Origin: a virus
IMG/VR virus record: IMGVR_UViG_3300017991_000048
Location: 124,001 to 188,000 of that record
Length of the DNA stretch: 64,000 bases
Strand: one strand, 5' to 3'
Part shown: in pieces, positions 31,179 to 38,367 of the stretch
Position numbering within the stretch: the stretch's first letter is position 1
Layout of the letters: every line of letters starts with the position of its first letter
The notes under the pieces: generated by a model
Database searches by the model: none
What the model was told of the DNA's origin: nothing
The model's input: only the letters and a program-made list of their open reading frames with translations
Position numbers and translations under genes: made by a program

Positions 31179-32432
31179 CTAGGCATTGCCCTCTGTCGCT
31201 CTCAGTACCAGAGCAGAGCCAGGATTTGTCACCGCTTCTGGTGTAATCTGGATAGTAGAAATATCTGAATTGTCTGGAGCTTCATAGGTGTACGGCTTCA
31301 GTACCTCTTCCATGATGGAACGTAGCGCCCTGGCACCAGTAAGCCGTTCCTTTGCCTTCTTTGCTATGGCCCGTAACGCTTCTGGGTCAAACTGTAGGTC
31401 GATACCATCAAGAGAAAACAGAGCCCGGAACTGCTTACAAATGGCATTCTTGGGCTCAATCAAGATCTGAACAAGCTCATCTTCACTTAGCTCATAAGTG
31501 GACGTAAGAATCGGGAGTCTGCCTACAATCTCAGGAATCAGCCCAAATTCCTCCACGTCCTCAGATGTAATGTTGGAGTAAATGTCCGTCTTATCCCGCT
31601 TGCTAGGTGCGGTTCGGCCAAAGCCCATACCAGTTGACTTATTGAGCCGCCCGTCAACTATTTCCTCAATACCAGCAAACGAACCGGCTGCTATAAACAG
31701 GATGTTTGTCGTATCGATTATGTCTGAGGAGGTCAGACCTGAGACAGCCTTTGTTCCCATGCCCCGTGGAACTGGAACCTTGTGCCCTTCTATGAGCTTG
31801 AGCAGCGCCTGTTGCACACCTTCGCCTGTTACATCCCGATACCCGGAAGGGCTGCGACCGGACTTACGTGCCAGCTTGTCGAACTCATCTAAGAAGATAA
31901 TGCCCCACTCGGCCCGTTCTATATTCTGTTGAGCATCTGCGAACAAACCCTGGAGTATAGCTTCTGGATCATCTCCAACATACCCGGCCTGAGTCAGTCT
32001 GTTACAATCAGCGACATAAAAAGGTACATCTAACATTCTGGCGATTGCTTTAGCAATCAAGGTCTTGCCAGAACCTGAAGGACCGGGGAGTAAGATGTTA
32101 GATTTCTCGATCTCAACTCTCTCGCCCTCTAACATTACACCCCCGCTTTTGCTCACCTCTCTACGCCTGTAATGTTTGTAAATAGCTATGGCCATATCTC
32201 TCTTGGCGTTCTCTTGGCCTATAACGATTTCGTTCAGTAAATCTGTGATTTCACGAGGTTTTTTGAGCGGGACTTCTGTCGCTTCCTGCTTCCGTTCAGT
32301 CTCTTCGATAGCTCTGGAAGTCTCTTCAATACAGCCATTACAGATATGAGTGCCGTCTTTAGCCCCTACAAGGTGCTTGACTTCATTACGGGGTCTTCCG
32401 CAAAAGTTACACTTTCGTGGTTCTTTAGACAT
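31179..32432 (-). CDS. clpX: ClpX-type AAA+ unfoldase
   Basis: A 417-residue full-length ClpX. The zinc-binding domain has C8, C11, C31 and C34. The AAA+ core shows GPSGSGKT (K123), the pore loop GYVGDD (Y151), Walker B FLDEFDK (D182-E183) and sensor/arginine regions (FGLIPEIVGRLP). In place of the ClpP-docking IGF loop it has GMGFG (M269-G270-F271), which could still bind ClpP. The RKH loop that in host ClpX helps recognise ssrA tags is replaced by RGMGTKAVSG. It unfolds proteins for ClpP or remodels complexes; the loop change suggests altered substrate choice. No ClpP gene is in the window, so it may use host ClpP. A perfect promoter-like motif precedes it. Confidence 0.93.
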   Translation of the reverse strand: MSKEPRKCNFCGRPRNEVKHLVGAKDGTHICNGCIEETSRAIEETERKQEATEVPLKKPREITDLLNEIVIGQENAKRDMAIAIYKHYRRREVSKSGGVMLEGERVEIEKSNILLPGPSGSGKTLIAKAIARMLDVPFYVADCNRLTQAGYVGDDPEAILQGLFADAQQNIERAEWGIIFLDEFDKLARKSGRSPSGYRDVTGEGVQQALLKLIEGHKVPVPRGMGTKAVSGLTSSDIIDTTNILFIAAGSFAGIEEIVDGRLNKSTGMGFGRTAPSKRDKTDIYSNITSEDVEEFGLIPEIVGRLPILTSTYELSEDELVQILIEPKNAICKQFRALFSLDGIDLQFDPEALRAIAKKAKERLTGARALRSIMEEVLKPYTYEAPDNSDISTIQITPEAVTNPGSALVLRATEGNA

Positions 32433-32442
32433 GACCCTAATA

Positions 32443-32452
32443 TATTACACCG
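32443..32452 (-). promoter_or_regulatory. Phage promoter-like motif CGGTGTAATA
   Basis: A perfect copy on the minus strand, ten bases before the clpX ATG and followed by TATTAGGGTC. A TTGACA lies about 15 bases further upstream; no other copy has such a -35-like partner, so this may be chance. Confidence 0.6.
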
Positions 32453-32488
32453 AAAAAGCCGGTGTCAAGATCATTACATCCGCTTTTA

Positions 32489-33265
32489 TTACACTTCCCC
32501 GAAAACTATACAGTCTTGATCCCAACGTAGTCCTTCGCTCTGCACACGGGCATCAGGGTATATGATACATATCCCGCCGTCTCCAAAGTCGTTGTTAGCT
32601 TCTTTGCCGTATCGGTTAGATACTATGAGCGTCGTGTCGTTCTCTTCCACAAATTCCATCCAAGCAGTAGCTGGAAAAGCACCCCTTCCCCAATTTGTAG
32701 ATAAGGCCACAACATCAGCGTCACCTTTTTCGTAAAAGTCTTTCCAGTCGCTGTTCTTCTTGTCTCGAATATCCCGGCAAAGTAATAAACCAACCTTATA
32801 CTCCTTACCGTCAACCACAATCTTTCTGATTGGAGGGTTGGCTCTGCCAGGAGTGCCCCATAAGAAGTCATTACCAAAGAAATTGATTTTACGAACAAAA
32901 TCAAAAGTACCGTCCGGACAAAGCATTACTTGGGTGTTATAAAGGTTTCCGGTGCCCTGGTCTTTTTCAACCAACCCCCAAACGATGTGCATGTTCCATT
33001 TGGCAGCCAGGACGTAAAAGACGTCCATACTCGAAAGCGTTGTTTTGAGGGGCTTCAGGTTCTTTGGATCGAACTCCGTAAGAACTTCTGACAGGGGCTC
33101 CGCTTCTTCTACATTCATAATTGAGTAGCCGGTGGTGGCAAGCTCTGGCAACACCACGAGCTTAGCTCCCAAATCAGCGGCTTGGTTGATTAAACTGATC
33201 ATCATCGTCAAGTTACCTTTACGGTACTTGAAATGCGGACGGAACTGGATAGCAGCTACTTTCAC
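32489..33265 (-). CDS. Carbon-nitrogen hydrolase (nitrilase superfamily)
   Basis: A 258-residue protein with the catalytic Glu-Lys-Cys triad of the superfamily: E41 in VVLPELATTGY, K126 in FVRKINFFGN, and C163 in GLLLCRDIRD. The order and spacing fit amidases and N-carbamoyl-type hydrolases, and the length is normal for a single-domain member. It would break a non-peptide C-N bond. NAD, polyamine or amide metabolism are all possible; the polyamine-type genes elsewhere in the window make N-carbamoylputrescine-like chemistry worth considering, but no feature here decides it. Confidence 0.85.
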   Translation of the reverse strand: MKVAAIQFRPHFKYRKGNLTMMISLINQAADLGAKLVVLPELATTGYSIMNVEEAEPLSEVLTEFDPKNLKPLKTTLSSMDVFYVLAAKWNMHIVWGLVEKDQGTGNLYNTQVMLCPDGTFDFVRKINFFGNDFLWGTPGRANPPIRKIVVDGKEYKVGLLLCRDIRDKKNSDWKDFYEKGDADVVALSTNWGRGAFPATAWMEFVEENDTTLIVSNRYGKEANNDFGDGGICIIYPDARVQSEGLRWDQDCIVFGEV

Positions 33266-33274
33266 AACGCCTCC

Positions 33275-33946
33275 TTACAAGGCTGCTTTCATAGGTGAAA
33301 GTTTAGCTTGTTCCTCTTTGAACTGGAATTTCCAGCGTTTGATCCGGGTTCCAGCGAAGGTTTGCCCCAAACCCATTCTAGGCGTGGCGCACATGGAGGA
33401 TGTTGAGTACTTGCCGCTTCGACCGGGTAACTGGGCTATATAAGCATCCCTTTCCTGGACGATGTGTGCTCGCCATGGTCCCTCCATCAACATGTAACCG
33501 ATTACTGCCTGAATGTCTTCTATGTCAGAACGAAAACGTACAAAAGACGTAGCTCCGATGGAGGGTAAATCCAAGACCTGGAGTTTACGAAACAGAACCC
33601 CGGTTCTTTCAGCAGCTTCCGTAACCAGATAAGCTACGTCTTTATAGTTCTCACCTCTCAAAAGCTGAATGCCGAAATAGGTGCCTAATTTAACATTCGC
33701 TTTTGATCGAATCGGGCTTTGTTTTGGAGGTGGGGGAAAGACAGGTATTGGAGTTTGAGGGATGTTGATGGACGCCATTTTTCTCGGTTTTGGTGGGATA
33801 ATTTCGTTGTTTTTAGGTTCTGACCTACGCAGTCGCCAAATGGTCTTTCTGCTAACGCCAAACTCTTGAGAGAGCTTAGTGTCAGAAGGTTCTTCCGGTA
33901 TCTTAGAAAGAATGCCTTGACGCAATTCGTTACTTAACTTTTGCAT
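33275..33946 (-). CDS. HTH-containing hypothetical protein
   Basis: A 223-residue protein. Its N-terminal 45 residues contain a helix-turn-helix pattern (DTKLSQEFGVSRKTIWRLRR), as in homeodomain-like or resolvase-type DNA-binding units. A Pro/Lys-rich linker (PPKPRKMASINIPQTPIPV) joins it to a C-terminal domain with AYLVTEAAERTGVLFRKLQ and a basic end. This could be a transcription factor or a DNA-binding virion protein. It lies nine bases upstream of the hydrolase gene. Confidence 0.65.
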   Translation of the reverse strand: MQKLSNELRQGILSKIPEEPSDTKLSQEFGVSRKTIWRLRRSEPKNNEIIPPKPRKMASINIPQTPIPVFPPPPKQSPIRSKANVKLGTYFGIQLLRGENYKDVAYLVTEAAERTGVLFRKLQVLDLPSIGATSFVRFRSDIEDIQAVIGYMLMEGPWRAHIVQERDAYIAQLPGRSGKYSTSSMCATPRMGLGQTFAGTRIKRWKFQFKEEQAKLSPMKAAL

Positions 33947-33972
33947 CTTTTGGAAAGGGAAACATAAGTAAG

Positions 33973-34176
33973 TTACTTTCCAGTATGCGCCTCAGAACCA
34001 TCAAGTCTGTTCAACGCATCTATACGAATTCCATCTGATTTCAACTGGTTTTTGAAGGTACTAATATCATCCGTTAGAACGGTAAAAACATTAATCCCTG
34101 GCTCAATGAAAATTACATTCGGTTCCTTGTATTGAACCGAAACTTTCGAGAAAGCGCAGATCGAGTAGTAAGGCAT
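33973..34176 (-). CDS. Small hypothetical protein
   Basis: A 67-residue protein with a beta-alpha pattern (SVQYKEPNVIFIEPGINVFTV, then STFKNQLKSDGIRI). GAGTAAG upstream is a poor ribosome site. The composition is ordinary for a small soluble protein; no family recognised. Confidence 0.5.
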   Translation of the reverse strand: MPYYSICAFSKVSVQYKEPNVIFIEPGINVFTVLTDDISTFKNQLKSDGIRIDALNRLDGSEAHTGK

Positions 34177-34196
34177 CTACTTACTCACTTTCATAT

Positions 34197-34544
34197 TTAA
34201 ATCAAACGGCCTAGCGTTTCACCTAGATGTTGCCACAGTCGTTGCATTTCTTTTTCCAGGTCTTTAACAGCGCCCCGGAAATTCTTTGACTCCCCGCTTA
34301 TTCCTAAATAGGTCGCTTCAAAATACCCCGTCTTTTTCTCCACCACTATATCATCCATCCTGCCGACCTCTGGATCAGCATAGCCATAAAACACATTCAC
34401 ATCTTTGTCTTTCATCAGGCTGGTACGGACTGGTATGTGCCATAGAGGGTAGTTTGGGTTATCGGACCCTCTTTCCACTCTCAGTTTTTTACCACCGACC
34501 GTAATGGTCTTTGGGATATAACCCCATCGAGTATTCTTTTTCAT
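34197..34544 (-). CDS. Hypothetical protein
   Basis: A 115-residue mixed-fold protein (KTITVGGKKLRVERG, PLWHIPVRTSLMK, GYFEATYLGI) with a C-terminal helix (AVKDLEKEMQRLWQHLG). Its ATG overlaps the TGA of the upstream 382-residue gene, so the two are coupled. Function unknown. Confidence 0.6.
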   Translation of the reverse strand: MKKNTRWGYIPKTITVGGKKLRVERGSDNPNYPLWHIPVRTSLMKDKDVNVFYGYADPEVGRMDDIVVEKKTGYFEATYLGISGESKNFRGAVKDLEKEMQRLWQHLGETLGRLI

Positions 34545-35689
34545 ATCACTTCTGCCACAAGCTCTGGCCCCGGTACGTCCTTAAGGTTATACACCGAAAG
34601 GGCGATGGGCCTGACATAAAGCGTATACTCAAACTCAGCCGCTACTTCCCATCGGCTCAAGAGTTCACGGGACTGGCAATCATAAGAGTGAGGGTGGACG
34701 TGGATACATGCTACCGGCTTCAGCCAGCTATGGAGTAACACTGTCTTAATGTCTTGTATTGGCAGGACTCTTTGGGATGTGAGGGCCATAGCCACATTCG
34801 GCTCAGCTAACCAAAAGCTATTGGGTAAACTATCCAAGATCGAAGCGTCGATTTGTTCACACCTGGAACACGCCTCTTCCGCCATGATTCGACCAATGCT
34901 CCTGGCCCACTGAGCGGTGATCTGTTGCTTGAGCAATGTGTAAGGATCGTGTCGAAGATTGGATGAGAGAGCGTCTGTAATTGGGGTGGCTACAGTGGCT
35001 CTGTTTTTGAACGTCCCGCATTTTTCATAATCGGTACATTCAGGCAACTCAGGTGTGCAAAAAAGGAACAGGTCAAAGAAGTCCCTCACTATACCGGTTT
35101 CAGGCGGAATGAGTTGATCCAGCTCATCACGCAGCATTTCGACTATCTTTTTACGACCGGAACGTGTCGCTCTCAGGAGCCGGTTATCACCCTCCTGGAT
35201 TTGTAGCTCAGATTGGGGTAGGCGCTCTGCCAGCTTTTGGACAATCTGTTCATCTCGTTTCTTCTCGTGCTGCCACTGGACGATGGTTCCTTCCAAGTGA
35301 GGCTTCAGACGTGGTAGTGGTTGGGCCAGATTCCCGGATTCACGCAGCACAGGCTCAGGCTGGTACATATCGTCGTCTGTGATCTCACAGATAGCCATGC
35401 CTGTTTCACGTGAAACAAGCAATATCTTGTCTCCGTGCTGCATGAATTCATCGGCCAGATACAGGGCCGTTTCCCAAAGGTTCTCAGTCTCTATTACATA
35501 CTCTGGCAGACGCACGTGTAATGCATCCGCCAGTTTTTCTGAGGGCCAACCTTCGGCTTTAGCCTGTTGGAATAGCTTTTGAAGTTCCGGACGAACTCGA
35601 ATGGCTGTCCGGGCAGCCATTAAAGAGTCAGAGGTAGGCTTCGCGAGAGAGTCTACCTCTACCTCAATACGGGCGAGTTCATCGGACAT
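34541..35689 (-). CDS. Hypothetical protein (382 residues)
   Basis: A mostly helical protein starting DELARIEVEVDSL. It has a segment LLVSRETGMAICEITDDDM, a second half with paired Cys (CTPELPECTDYEKC; ACSRCEQ) and a His-rich stretch CIHVHPHSYDC. The cysteines and histidines could bind a metal. No family recognised. It follows the Ycf46-like ATPase gene by one base, so it may be the partner of that module. Confidence 0.6.
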   Translation of the reverse strand: MSDELARIEVEVDSLAKPTSDSLMAARTAIRVRPELQKLFQQAKAEGWPSEKLADALHVRLPEYVIETENLWETALYLADEFMQHGDKILLVSRETGMAICEITDDDMYQPEPVLRESGNLAQPLPRLKPHLEGTIVQWQHEKKRDEQIVQKLAERLPQSELQIQEGDNRLLRATRSGRKKIVEMLRDELDQLIPPETGIVRDFFDLFLFCTPELPECTDYEKCGTFKNRATVATPITDALSSNLRHDPYTLLKQQITAQWARSIGRIMAEEACSRCEQIDASILDSLPNSFWLAEPNVAMALTSQRVLPIQDIKTVLLHSWLKPVACIHVHPHSYDCQSRELLSRWEVAAEFEYTLYVRPIALSVYNLKDVPGPELVAEVI

Positions 35690-35690
35690 G

Positions 35691-37253
35691 TCATCCTACA
35701 GAGAATTTACGGTCTGACCCATTTGGATCAGCGGCGTATCTGGCTCGTACTCCGTCATCGGCATCAGGATCAAATCCAACCCAATCAAGAGTTTCCTTGA
35801 TTTCATCCTGCATGGTATGAACGATGCGAGGCTTACGTTCCAGTGCTTTCAGGAAAATATCTTCCCCTACGCAATCCAAACCGTCTTCAAAGCTCTCTGT
35901 CATAGACGACTTCAGGCACTGCTCTATCTCCCGGCCCACCATACTTTTGGCAGCTTCCGACAGTTGAGCGAGATTATAATCGGCGGGTTTTTGCCCTCGT
36001 TTCTTCAGATGGATCTTGATAATGTCAATCCTATCTTCAACAGAAGGCAGATCAAAGAACCAACGCTCATCGGCTCTGTTCACCAACTCAACGGGTAACG
36101 TCTTCAGAGAATTAGCGGTCATCGCCAAACAAACAGGTGCTTTGGTTTCCTGCAACCATGTGGACAGGATACCGATCATGCGACTTGTGGTTCCAGCGTC
36201 GGTATGAGACGATGAGTGACCGCCTGCAAAGCTCTTTTCGGCTTCATCAGTCCACACCACACAAGGTGCCACGGACTCAATGATCTTGAGAGCATGATAG
36301 ACGTTGGACTCAGAATCCCCGACTCCTGACTGGCGTAAACTGCCCAGGTCGAACTGAATCAAGGGTAGACCCCAAGCATTACCCAGAGCCTTGATAGACA
36401 ACGATTTACCGGTGCCCCAAACACCAACCGCCAAAACACCACGAGGTGGCTCCAGACCGAACTCACGTCCTTCTGGGCTCCAGGCGGCAGCGGTACGCTG
36501 TGCCCAGGTTTTGAAACGTCCCGCCCCACCGATTTGGTCAAATGTGAAATCTGCGGTATCGATGTATCGGACAAGGGTGGTTTTTTTAAGTTGTTTGAAA
36601 CGGTACTGGGTGAGTACCTTCGGATCGGCGTGTCCTTGGGTTTTCTTGTAGGTTTGAATGAGGGCCGACTGGACTTCAAACGAGGTCAGACCTCTAAAGT
36701 GCGACTCCGGGTTTTCCGGAGCGTCCATTTTCAGGTTTGAACAGGTTTCGTTCACGACCTCTTCGATTTCTTCGACGGTAAGGCCGGTGTCATGGACAAC
36801 TTCAGTGTAACGGGCCAGCTTCTGTGGGACATACTGCATACTGCCCACGCAGATCAGAACCTTAACGGTTCCCACATCATTGTGGACTTGGTGCAGGATA
36901 TTCAGTATACGCCTTTGAACATGGGCATCTTTTAACCACCGCTCCGGGTCAGTGATTACATAAAATTGCCGCTCTTTCGGCGTTTGATCCTTGTAGATAG
37001 TGATCAGGGCATCATGGATACCCTGAGTCTTACCGTCCGTCGAATGCCCCTTGGACTTCCAATCTGATATAAGGTCGGAAAGTGGCACAAGCCCAAAAGC
37101 AGCATTGTAGACTTTGACAAAGGTTACTTTATCCTTCATCGCAGCCTGAAGCTGGACCAGAAAACGATCCTCTTCTTCAGTCACAAAGTAAATCAACCTT
37201 GTGACTGCCCGGAGGTGAAATGCAAGTTCAGGAAACATTATGCCATATGCCAC
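35691..37253 (-). CDS. Ycf46-like AAA+ ATPase
   Basis: A 520-residue protein whose N-terminus (RAVTRLIYFVTEEEDRFL) and AAA+ core match the Ycf46 family of chloroplasts, cyanobacteria and many phages. The P-loop is GVWGTGKSLSIKALG, Walker B CVVWTDEAEKSFAGG, and the following TSRMIGILSTWLQE and ALTANSLKTLP segments are typical. It hydrolyses ATP to remodel a client that is not known. It overlaps the DUF1257 gene by 16 bases, and a DUF2997 gene lies next to that. In other genomes these three families occur together, so the module is probably one functional unit. Confidence 0.85.
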   Translation of the reverse strand: MAYGIMFPELAFHLRAVTRLIYFVTEEEDRFLVQLQAAMKDKVTFVKVYNAAFGLVPLSDLISDWKSKGHSTDGKTQGIHDALITIYKDQTPKERQFYVITDPERWLKDAHVQRRILNILHQVHNDVGTVKVLICVGSMQYVPQKLARYTEVVHDTGLTVEEIEEVVNETCSNLKMDAPENPESHFRGLTSFEVQSALIQTYKKTQGHADPKVLTQYRFKQLKKTTLVRYIDTADFTFDQIGGAGRFKTWAQRTAAAWSPEGREFGLEPPRGVLAVGVWGTGKSLSIKALGNAWGLPLIQFDLGSLRQSGVGDSESNVYHALKIIESVAPCVVWTDEAEKSFAGGHSSSHTDAGTTSRMIGILSTWLQETKAPVCLAMTANSLKTLPVELVNRADERWFFDLPSVEDRIDIIKIHLKKRGQKPADYNLAQLSEAAKSMVGREIEQCLKSSMTESFEDGLDCVGEDIFLKALERKPRIVHTMQDEIKETLDWVGFDPDADDGVRARYAADPNGSDRKFSVG

Positions 37254-37564
37254 ATCAGAACGATGCTACCCTCTTCGTCGGTGGTTTCTTCATCGATCAC
37301 TGTGCCGGTCTTCAGGAACTCTGCCTTGACCTTGGCCGAACTGTAGTGCTGACGCAGAACGCCGAACCTATCCTGCTTGTGTCCATAGTCACTGTCGCCC
37401 TCGATGTTTCCGGTGCTCAGATCCAGGGAAGCGTTTTTGAAGTCACCGGAACTCATGTAAATCATGTTTCCCCGAACTTCGTGCATAATCCCCGCCTGAT
37501 TCAGAGCCTGGATTGCCAGATCCTTGTCAGTGATATCTGTGGTTTGGTGTATTCGCCGTGACAT
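37238..37564 (-). CDS. DUF1257 (Ycf35-like) protein
   Basis: A 108-residue protein with the DUF1257 pattern: the start SRRIHQTTDITDKDLAIQAL, then YSSAKVKAEFLKTG and a final beta strand (GSIVLMWHMA). The family is related to chloroplast Ycf35 and commonly neighbours Ycf46-type ATPases and DUF2997. Biochemical role unknown. It lies 18 bases after the DUF2997 gene and overlaps the ATPase gene. Confidence 0.8.
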   Translation of the reverse strand: MSRRIHQTTDITDKDLAIQALNQAGIMHEVRGNMIYMSSGDFKNASLDLSTGNIEGDSDYGHKQDRFGVLRQHYSSAKVKAEFLKTGTVIDEETTDEEGSIVLMWHMA

Positions 37565-37582
37565 TAGTAGTTGTCCCTTTCT

Positions 37583-37756
37583 CTAGTTAAGAGTAGTTTC
37601 GTGAACGTCGTCGCAATCAGGACCGGTGACCTCTTCATCAACGGTCTTCCCAACATTGGATGTTACCTTATGAACATCCTTACAGTCTTGCCCTTCACGG
37701 TCAAGAACCTCTGTTACAATCTTTCCATCCTTCTTAATAATGGTTTTACCTTTCAT
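37583..37756 (-). CDS. DUF2997-like small protein
   Basis: A 57-residue protein found by reading the gap upstream of DUF1257. MKGKTIIKKDGKIVTEVLD, then GQDCKDVHKVTSNVG and CDDVHETTLN, follow the DUF2997 pattern ('I.KDG.I..EV....G..C...'), though here the cysteine block is repeated. AGGAGG lies just before the ATG and a perfect CGGTGTAATA motif lies 17 bases upstream. It therefore leads the DUF2997-DUF1257-Ycf46 operon. Confidence 0.8.
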   Translation of the reverse strand: MKGKTIIKKDGKIVTEVLDREGQDCKDVHKVTSNVGKTVDEEVTGPDCDDVHETTLN

Positions 37757-37773
37757 GGTAACCTCCTGTCTGT

Positions 37774-37783
37774 TATTACACCG
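37774..37783 (-). promoter_or_regulatory. Phage promoter-like motif CGGTGTAATA
   Basis: A perfect copy on the minus strand, 17 bases before the DUF2997 ATG with AGGAGG between, at the head of the Ycf46 module. Confidence 0.65.
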
Positions 37784-37785
37784 TT

Positions 37786-38358
37786 TTACCCTATTTTGAT
37801 TTTTTCTCCAGGTTTTATTACACGGGCATTGGTATCAATAGGGGCCGCAGGAGCGTCCCAGGCATCTTTTTGAGGTTTACTTTTCGCCCCGGAAATCATC
37901 TGGCCTTGTTTTGTCGGAGTGTTAGAATAGGCTAAATCACGGGATAATTGCCCTTTTTCTTGAGGCGGAGGTGGCGGGGGTGGGTCCAGAATCTTAGGGG
38001 GTGTCTCTTCAGGAAGGGGCTCAGACTTAGATTCAATTTTTGTTTCAATTTTAGGTTCTGGAACCGGGGCAGGCAGATCTTTAGGCTCCGTCCAGTCAGA
38101 ATTTACGGCAACGGGCTCTTCAGCAGGCATAAACTTCTGGGCTGCAATCTTCTCATAGTTAGGATCATCGGGGTCCATCTTAGGGACTTCTGAGAATAAC
38201 CGCTCATACCAACTGCCTGTGCGAATCTCAAATTTAGACTTCCCGAAGAAGCTCCGGGTACACCTGGGGCTCACGCAACGCATACAACACTCCGCCGTGA
38301 ACTCATCCACCGGAATGTTATCCATATTACATTCGCCGTATTGGTCTGTCCGTTCCAT
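37786..38358 (-). CDS. Cys-containing, Pro/Glu-rich hypothetical protein
   Basis: A 190-residue protein. The start at 38358 gives MERTDQYGEC; an ATG at 38325 (MDNIPVD) is an alternative. The N-terminus has ECCMRCVSPRCTRS, a four-cysteine cluster likely to bind a metal. The middle is a Pro/Glu/Lys-rich linker with a poly-Pro run. The C-terminus is basic and Gly/Ala-rich. The similar E/P/K-rich tail of the neighbouring polymerase suggests disordered linkers are a local habit. Function unknown. Confidence 0.6.
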   Translation of the reverse strand: MERTDQYGECNMDNIPVDEFTAECCMRCVSPRCTRSFFGKSKFEIRTGSWYERLFSEVPKMDPDDPNYEKIAAQKFMPAEEPVAVNSDWTEPKDLPAPVPEPKIETKIESKSEPLPEETPPKILDPPPPPPPQEKGQLSRDLAYSNTPTKQGQMISGAKSKPQKDAWDAPAAPIDTNARVIKPGEKIKIG

Positions 38359-38367
38359 CTGAGTTCT

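Noticed and set aside
32460-32480. TTGACA upstream of clpX as a sigma-70 -35 box paired with the motif
   Set aside because: Spacing to any TATAAT-like hexamer is poor, and none of the other motif copies has a comparable element, so it is probably chance.
32495-32504. GTGTAATAAAA as a further promoter motif copy
   Set aside because: The match is made by the last codons and stop of the hydrolase gene (GAA-GTG-TAA-TAA); it lies far from clpX compared with the perfect copy at 32443.
37798-37812. CGTGTAATAAAA near 37800 as a promoter copy
   Set aside because: It is inside the coding end of 37786-38358 (R-V-I-K codons), lacks the GG of the core, and the perfect copy lies only about 40 bases downstream.
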